Shown here: positions 58,096 to 64,000 of the stretch, piece after piece
Layout: each line of letters starts with the position of its first letter
Numbering within the stretch: the stretch's first letter is position 1
NCBI GenBank assembly: GCA_037892935.1
Contig: JAYXKI010000002.1
Span: 186,001 to 250,000 of the forward strand
Direction of reading: 5' to 3'
From: Phlebopus portentosus
Lineage: Eukaryota; Basidiomycota; Agaricomycetes; Boletales; Boletinellaceae
Length of the DNA: 64,000 nucleotides
Notes under the pieces: model-generated
Told to the model about the DNA's origin: nothing
Seen by the model: the letters and a program-made list of their open reading frames with translations, nothing else
Database searches by the model: none
Translations under genes and position numbers: made by a program

Positions 58096-59650
58096 CCGGA
58101 CGTGACAAATACACGTTATTCATCATACCTTGAGGCATCTGTTGAGATGCTGGTGCACCGGGCAACGTACTTGGACTACATGCAACGAGTTCGTCACCTG
58201 CGAGAAAAGCGTAAACACAACAATTTGGAACTGAATATTCTGAAAGGGCTCACGGATTTTCCGACACTCACCGAGCTTGCGGTCATGGCGTTATACCGAG
58301 AGGCGATTTCGCTTTCTTACATCTCATCTGTGCAGGGGAGCGGAATGGAGAAAGTAAATGCGTTAGAGATGGGGCCATTGCACGAAAAGCTAAAAACTCA
58401 CCTGAGGATGCTTATAAGCAACCCGACGATTATCCTGGCACCGGATGCCGACCCTCGAAAGGCGACTTTGGGTGGGAGTGAGGTGTGGAAAAGTGCTGAC
58501 GCAGTCAGCGCTATCCACACCCTCGCTCCCAACCTGCCCCACTTGCAGGACATCTTTGTAGCATTCTTATCAGGGGCTCTTGAGACATGGGAATGATTCA
58601 GCGCCAAATTCAACAAAGGCGGAGTAATTGCGGCACTTACGGATGATGAACGTGAGCTGGCATGGATGCCAGCTACAAACGATACGAATGAAGGGGCCCT
58701 TGGGGCCTATCGCATCTTTCAGCGATAAAATCCCACAGGATCCCTTCATCTTTTCAATTCATTGTTCAGATTTAGACGCAACAACACGCTCGAATTCAAA
58801 GATGCAATGCTTACCGGTCCGGAACACGAGGCATTCGTGAGAAGGGAAGCCCGCAGAATTGACGGCCTGGGTGAAGAGAGGAAGAGGCGGCATGAGATAG
58901 ACGAGCAACTAGAAGAGGAAGCGAGCAAAAAGATACGAAAGGAGGCAGAAAGAGAGGCCAAGAGAGCTGGACAGCAGGAGAGACTGGACAAGGTCCCATT
59001 CGAGCGCGATCCCGCCAAGATCCCTAGAATGAACGTCAGTCAACTGAATGATCAGATTAGGAAGATTCGTGACATAAAAAAGGACCTCGTACCTCCGATA
59101 ACGACCATGCAAAAAAAAGAAGACAAAATCGTCACTGTACTCAAAGCACTTGTATGTCAGAACTGGTGTGCCGCGGATAACTTACCTGCTCCGTACGATC
59201 AATTACTGACGGAGGGCATGAGCAAGAATGTAAATACTCATATATAGTCATACAAATATAGTACCTTACCTGTGATTGTTCCGAGCACGACGACAAGAAC
59301 ATATAAACCGAGCACGACATCCATATCGATGACGAGCATGAACAATACCAGATAGGAGAGAAGAAACCGTCTCTCAAGATACAAATTCCACCACCATTAT
59401 CAACAATGGCACGTTTAGTCACTGGCACAAATGACCTCTTCAACGCTCGACGCGCAACCGCAAGTCTTCAGAGACAAGAACTATAGAGCAAACATATAAA
59501 GCACAGTTGAGAGCACTTTATAAGTCTCCCGGACGCTATACATAAAAAAAAGTAGCATACCAGATGATGAGCACTCTCATAAATGTCCACTAAGCCAGCT
59601 ACAAGAGTCACTGAGACTGTCACGATGACATTCGAAGTGGCGTAAAATTT

Positions 59651-59683
59651 CTGAGTTGCGCAGCGAGATGCTGCGCAACTCAG
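59651..59683. repeat. Perfect 14-bp-stem hairpin in the left arm
   Basis: CTGAGTTGCGCAGC (59651-59664), loop GAGAT, GCTGCGCAACTCAG (59670-59683). The right-arm copy at 60013-60045 has one mismatch. It lies about 70 bp from the inner end of each arm. Confidence 0.8.
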
Positions 59684-59743
59684 ATGTATGCTGTACAATT
59701 AAGTTCCATTTTTCTTATTGATTGCACCAAATGTTTTCTTGCG

Positions 59744-59944
59744 CATATATGCAGAACAGATTCAAAAGAAGCTCATTTTCTCCAATATTGGTCCAGATTT
59801 ACAGTGAGACGAAGGTACATGCAAGATTGTGGTCGAGAGTGAAGTACTGTACAATATTTCTAAGCGAGTTTCTATATCTAGATACATATTCGATCTCCGA
59901 CGAAAATCACGTGCAGACGCAAATCATGGCCATTGCCGACCCCC
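59744..59944 (+). repeat. 200-bp segment S, right copy (loop of the palindrome)
   Basis: Reverse complement of 53349-53549. It joins the inner ends of the two arms and ends CATTGCCGACCCC, directly followed by the right arm. Confidence 0.85.
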
Positions 59945-60012
59945 AATATATGCGCAAGAAAACATTTGGTGCAATCAATAAGAAAAATGGAACTTAATTG
60001 TACAGCATACAT

Positions 60013-60045
60013 CTGAGTTGTGCAGCATCTCGCTGCGCAACTCAG
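60013..60045. repeat. Hairpin in the right arm
   Basis: Equivalent of the 59651-59683 hairpin; one base differs, leaving a single mismatch in the stem. Confidence 0.7.
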
Positions 60046-60209
60046 AAATTTTACGCCACTTCGAATGTCATCGCGACAGTCTCAGTGACTCTTGTAGCTG
60101 GCTTAGTGGACATTTATGGGAGTGCTCATCATCTGGTATGCTACTTTTTTTTATGTATAGTGTCTGGGAGACTTATAAAGTGCTCTCAACTGTGCTTTAT
60201 ATGTTTGCT

Positions 60210-63200
60210 CTATAGTTCTTGTCTCTGAAGACTTGCGGTTGCGCGTCGAGCGTTGAAGAGGTCATTTGTGCCAGTGACTAAACGTGCCATTGTTGATAAT
60301 GGTGGTGGAATTTGTATCTTGAGAGACGGTTTCTTCTCTCCTATCTGGTATTGTTCATGCTCGTCATCGATATGGATGTCGTGCTCGGTTTATATGTCCT
60401 TGTCGTCGTGCTCGGAACAATCACAGGTAAGGTACTATATTTGTATGACTATATATGAGTATTTACATTCTTGCTCGTGCCCTCCGTCAGTAATTGATCG
60501 TACGGAGCAGGTAAGTTATCCGCGGCACACCAGTTCTGACATACAAGTGCTTTGAGTACAGTGACGATTTTGTCTTCTTTTTTTTGCATGGTCGTTATCG
60601 GAGGTACGAGGTCCTTTTTTATGTCACGAATCTTCCTAATCTGATCATTCAGTTGACTGACGTTCATTCTAGGGATCTTGGCGGGATCGCGCTCGAATGG
60701 GACCTTGTCCAGTCTCTCCTGCTGTCCAGCTCTCTTGGCCTCTCTTTCTGCCTCCTTTCGTATCTTTTTGCTCGCTTCCTCTTCTAGTTGCTCATCTATC
60801 TCATGCCGCCTCTTCCTCTCTTCACCCAGGCCGTCAATTCTGCGGGCTTCCCTTCTCACGAATGCCTCGTGTTCCGGACCGGTAAGCATTGCATCTTTGA
60901 ATTCGAGCGTGTTGTTGCGTCTAAATCTGAACAATGAATTGAAAAGATGAAGGGATCCTGTGGGATTTTATCGCTGAAAGATGCGATAGGCCCCAAGGGC
61001 CCCTTCATTCGTATCGTTTGTAGCTGGCATCCATGCCAGCTCACGTTCGTCATCCGTAAGTGCCGCAATTACTCCGCCTTTGTTGAATTTGGCGCTGAAT
61101 CATTCCCATGTCTCAAGAGCCCCTGATAAGAATGCTACAAAGATGTCCTGCAAGTGGGGCAGGTTGGGAGCGAGGGTGTGGATAGCGCTGACTGCGTCAG
61201 CACTTTTCCACACCTCACTCCCACCCAAAGTCGCCTTTCGAGGGTCGGCATCCGGTGCCAGGATAATCGTCGGGTTGCTTATAAGCATCCTCAGGTGAGT
61301 TTTTAGCTTTTCGTGCAATGGCCCCATCTCTAACGCATTTACTTTCTCCATTCCGCTCCCCTGCACAGATGAGATGTAAGAAAGCGAAATCGCCTCTCGG
61401 TATAACGCCATGACCGCAAGCTCGGTGAGTGTCGGAAAATCCGTGAGCCCTTTCAGAATATTCAGTTCCAAATTGTTGTGTTTACGCTTTTCTCGCAGGT
61501 GACGAACTCGTTGCATGTAGTCCAAGTACGTTGCCCGGTGCACCAGCATCTCAACAGATGCCTCAAGGTATGATGAATAACGTGTATTTGTCACGTCCGG
61601 AAAGGTGATTGTAAGTCCCAAAACCCTGCATATATAGTCTCTGATCGAATGATGCTCCCCTTTTTTATCGTCCTTGTCGTTCGAAAACTTGGCCATCAGC
61701 CTGTAAAGCTTGCAGCCTCTGCCCTGGGTTACATCAAGAGCCCTCCTAACCACTTCTCTCACAGCAACATCTGCAGTTGAATCACTCGAGTTCTGTAAGT
61801 GATGTTGCTGTTGCACAGTCCTTCTCTCAGTCGTCTGATGGCTTTGTAACATCGCTGTGCTCGTGACTTCAGACGCATTAAACGGATCCATGTTTTCATC
61901 AAGATCGTCTTCATCAGGGTCCACCTCATCATTTCCCAAAGCATCCAAGACGGCCGCATTGTCCTTGTTCGGAAGGGGAACAGGTGCGACTCCTAGTTCC
62001 GCCCATTTTGCTCGCATTGCTGCCTCACCGCCCTTCACTGCATTCAAGTCTTTATGCATACAGCAGCCAGTCCACACCCACAGATTCAGCTTCTGCTTTT
62101 TGGAGTTCGATAAGCACTCGAATGCCTCACTATAAAGAGACTCGCAAATGTTGGATAGAAGCTCTTTCTCATGCCGAGCTTTCTCATCTTCTGGCAGGGC
62201 CTTCCATGCCGCTTCTCCCCCCAAATTCTCAATCAGTGCTGTCCGAGCTGGTACGGTGAGTAATTCCTGCTCCTCTTTTGGTTTTGAATGGAAATATTGC
62301 GCGCCGATGCCTCGCATTGAGAGCTCGTGTTTCCATTCACCTAGAAGCCGGTGTTTGGCTTTCTGGTCCTCCGCATGATCCCCGTGCGTCCCTGTGTATT
62401 TTATGGCAAGTATCTCCTCGTTGAGTGCTTCGCCTGAAGTATTACAGGAAATGCCCAGAGGGCTCCTGTTAAAGGTGTCAATGGCCTCTTGTAGGCCATT
62501 AACAAACATTTTCTTTTGTGTCTCGGAACGATGATTCGCGGTGTGCTCGAGCTTCAAAAACGGACTCGATGAGCTGCTGCAGCTTCTGGGGACTGTTCTT
62601 TACTGTCATGGTACGTTTCTGTCATCAGATTGACATTCATTGATTCGAAATTCTGATGTTTGTTTGTCGTTCCATCGCCTCCCGATGTAAATGCTAGTCA
62701 GGTGAGTTCAGATGCTAGTATGCTTGAAAAACTGTCAGACTTACATGCGCTTCGCTTCAGATCATAACCCACATGAATCATCGACATTAATCCACCCTCT
62801 GTGATGATGCGGCCTACTGTACGCGCCGAAACAACTTTTCTTTTCTTCTTGCATCGAGTCGGCCCCAGGAAACTCGATATGACCTTCAGAACAGCGTCAA
62901 GAGCCAGTCCAACATTGTTTGCAGAGCAACCAAGTGATCTGAGTCGAAAAATGAGAGAACGCACACTGGAAGAGTATGTGCCCTTCACAGTGAGTCGCAG
63001 AAACTGTTCTAGTGAAATTTTGACGTTTTTTAGCTTCATTGCACGTCTGCGAACATATGCAAGTCGTGATCGAAGCCTATGGTTCATGCGCCGAGACTCT
63101 TCGAGTTGCTTCTCCACATGCGACACCTGGTCCACCAATCCTGATTCCCTGCTCACCAACACCATACATCGATTATCAGAAGTTACATAGCGATTCCAAT

Positions 63201-63936
63201 GGTCCATGGATCGAAGGTGTGCAGAATTGAACATGCACTGATATGTCTTGCAGACAGTCAGAAGGCGTTGTTCTTCTTGCTCTTTCTGGACTAGTAAGCT
63301 CTTCAACCGTGTAATTTCATCATTAAGTGACCTATTCCCCTCTTCTAGAATCGAGTCTTTTGCTCGGGATCTCTCAAGAGCCTTGCGAGCATTGAAGTAG
63401 CTGTTCATGTACCGTTTTAAGCGATTTTTGGTCGTATGAAGACAATTGCTCATCTTGGTGAGTGCGTTTGTTGATGAGTCCAGCTCGTTTTGAAGTGTAC
63501 TGATCGATTCTTCGAGGTCATCGATTGTAGATTGCAAGCTTTCGTTGTGCAGCCTTTGGTCAAGGCTGTTGTTCCGAATCTCGGTAAGTTCTCGTTTTCT
63601 CATTTGTAATTCCTCTGATAACTTGCTTATTTCACCAGAAATGGACCTTGTCTGATGAATACTCGATGGTTCCAGCGTACTCGAAGAAGGTTGGATATCT
63701 CGCGAATTCGTTTTGTCACCAAATGGCCTTCTGTCAAGGAATGCAGCCGTTCCCTTCCTCCGAGCTCGATTTGCCTTTGAAATACGGCCCATACTGCTGG
63801 AAAGTTTTTTTGTGAGTACATTCCCACTATAAACATATTTTGTGGAATGTCTGACCGTCCTCGTGTTGATTTTTTGTGAATTTATGGGCCAATGTTGAAA
63901 TTCAACATTGGCAGTGACTGCGCTTCTCAGCATCAC
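60210..63936 (-). pseudogene. Transposon-like coiled-coil protein gene, right-arm copy
   Basis: Same gene as the left arm without the CCGG insertion. Exon 1 is 63936-62745, intron 62744-62694, exon 2 begins 62693. A T run in the sense strand near 62558 has five T where the left arm has six, which shifts the frame before KLEHTANHRSETQ. From there the frame is open to the shared stop at 61102-61100, 485 codons. The second shared stop is at 60970-60968, and the C-terminal frame ends at 60210. The coiled-coil exon is intact at 412 codons including a short intron read-through. Confidence 0.7.
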
Positions 63937-64000
63937 GTGATGGAGTTATAGACTTATTTGCCTGACTTCTTGATGCTTCTGCCGCATTCTTCTTCCAATT

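Larger units (their letters stand above)
53990..59486 (+). pseudogene. Transposon-like coiled-coil protein gene, left-arm copy
   Basis: Exon 1 is 53990-55181; a 51-bp intron (55182-55232) leads to exon 2, which runs to 56330 and resumes at 58100 after an insertion. The first 280 residues are a basic start and long coiled coil. Next come CSANNVGLALDAV, RTVGRIITEGG, then across the intron SFTSGGDGTTNKHQNFE, NRSPLG, WTGCCMHKDLNAVKGG, NKDNAAVLDAL, NDKDDKKGEHH, TLTELAVMALYREA, and after a stop (58594-58596) FSAKFNKGGVIAALTDDE, MPATNDTNEGALG. A second stop is at 58726-58728. A C-terminal frame ends at 59484-59486. Asp in GGDGTT, His/Asp in MHKDLN and Glu in NEGALG could form an RNase H-like catalytic set; that is inference. 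Confidence 0.7.
53926..59750 (+). repeat. Left arm of the inverted repeat
   Basis: Pairs with 64000-59946. Left of the insertion, positions pair so that the two coordinates sum to 117926 or 117927; right of it they sum to 119696. The change from 117926 to 117927 marks the single one-base indel. Differences are few and are more frequent near the loop. Confidence 0.9.
53349..64000. mobile_element. Palindromic transposon-like element (two inverted copies of one gene)
   Basis: Order: S (-), arm 1 (+), S (+), arm 2 (-). Arm 1 (53926-59750) and arm 2 (59946-64000) are reverse complements. After removing the 1,769 bp of the insertion and its duplication, the arms differ by one base in length. Each arm contains one gene of an Agaricomycete multi-copy family, also seen as a relic at 2236-5304. 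The element lies in a fragment of the tandem unit and continues past the right edge. Confidence 0.8.
59946..64000 (-). repeat. Right arm of the inverted repeat (continues beyond the window)
   Basis: Reverse complement of the left arm without the CCGG insertion. The final bases of the window still pair with 53926, so the true outer end is not seen. Confidence 0.9.

Noticed and set aside
53990..59486. Assignment of the palindrome gene to KDZ (Kyakuja-Dileera-Zisupton) transposons
   Set aside because: I could not see the CxC zinc modules or other hallmarks of that group; the family is only recognised as a multi-copy Agaricomycete protein.
53349..64000. Palindrome as a pure assembly or library artefact
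   Set aside because: The arms differ by a 1,765-bp insertion with a target duplication, a one-base indel and scattered substitutions, which a folded-back read would not produce. Joining of two haplotypes cannot be excluded without reads.
1..64000. CRISPR arrays or bacterial-type operons
   Set aside because: No spaced short direct repeats of that kind were seen, and gene structure is eukaryotic throughout.

Overview
The window looks like nuclear DNA of a mushroom-forming basidiomycete (Agaricomycetes). Genes have many short introns of about 50-85 bp with GT..AG ends and even a 13-nt micro-exon, housekeeping proteins read like basidiomycete orthologues, and there is a lineage-expanded F-box-like family plus heavy transposon debris. 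All calls come from reading the sequence by eye; no search was run.

Left part (1-33.3 kb): ordinary genes with old repeat scars. An F-box-like gene (661-1932, -) is followed by a second F-box-like gene (5877-7102, -) that carries a frameshift and whose last codons lie 3.6 kb away at 2155-2246. The sequence in between holds a degraded transposon-like gene (2236-2860 and 4551-5304, -), itself split by an LTR-retroelement remnant (3131-4550, +). Then come PER1-like GPI-lipid remodelling protein (8058-9189, +), a GH5 glycosidase with a one-base frameshift (9822-12673, +), a third F-box-like relic (13423-13997, +), a C2H2/RING-type zinc-finger protein (14420-16388, -), an M50B-like membrane metalloprotease (16950-18462, +), a degenerate tRNA-like sequence, the splicing factor CWC22 (19332-22439, -), calcipressin (23516-24350, +), an ATG15-like vacuolar lipase (24887-26520, +), a protein kinase (27262-29727, -) and eIF2A (30983-33280, +).

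Middle part (33.5-53.3 kb): a direct tandem array of four copies of a unit of about 4.3 kb (7.0 kb in copy 1, which has two insertions), plus a short fifth fragment. Each unit carries relics of the same small genes: a short ORF, a cysteine-rich basic ORF and the start of a conserved Agaricomycete coiled-coil gene. Copies 3 and 4 are almost identical. Insertion A in unit 1 (36974-39143) is a terminal-inverted-repeat element that carries a decayed, intron-containing piece of the RNA polymerase II largest subunit gene (RPB1) and is itself hit by a 202-bp TA-flanked MITE.

Right part (53.3-64.0 kb): a giant inverted repeat. Two nearly identical arms of about 4.06 kb (left 53926-59750, right 59946-64000, continuing past the window) each hold a gene of the same multi-copy, transposon-like family as the relic near 2-5 kb. 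The loop is a 200-bp segment (59744-59944) that recurs inverted just outside the left arm (53349-53549). The left arm alone is interrupted by a GC-rich 1,765-bp element flanked by a CCGG duplication; the right arm alone has a one-base deletion; both share two in-frame stop codons. This palindromic element, inserted in a fragment of the tandem unit, is the most unusual object in the window.
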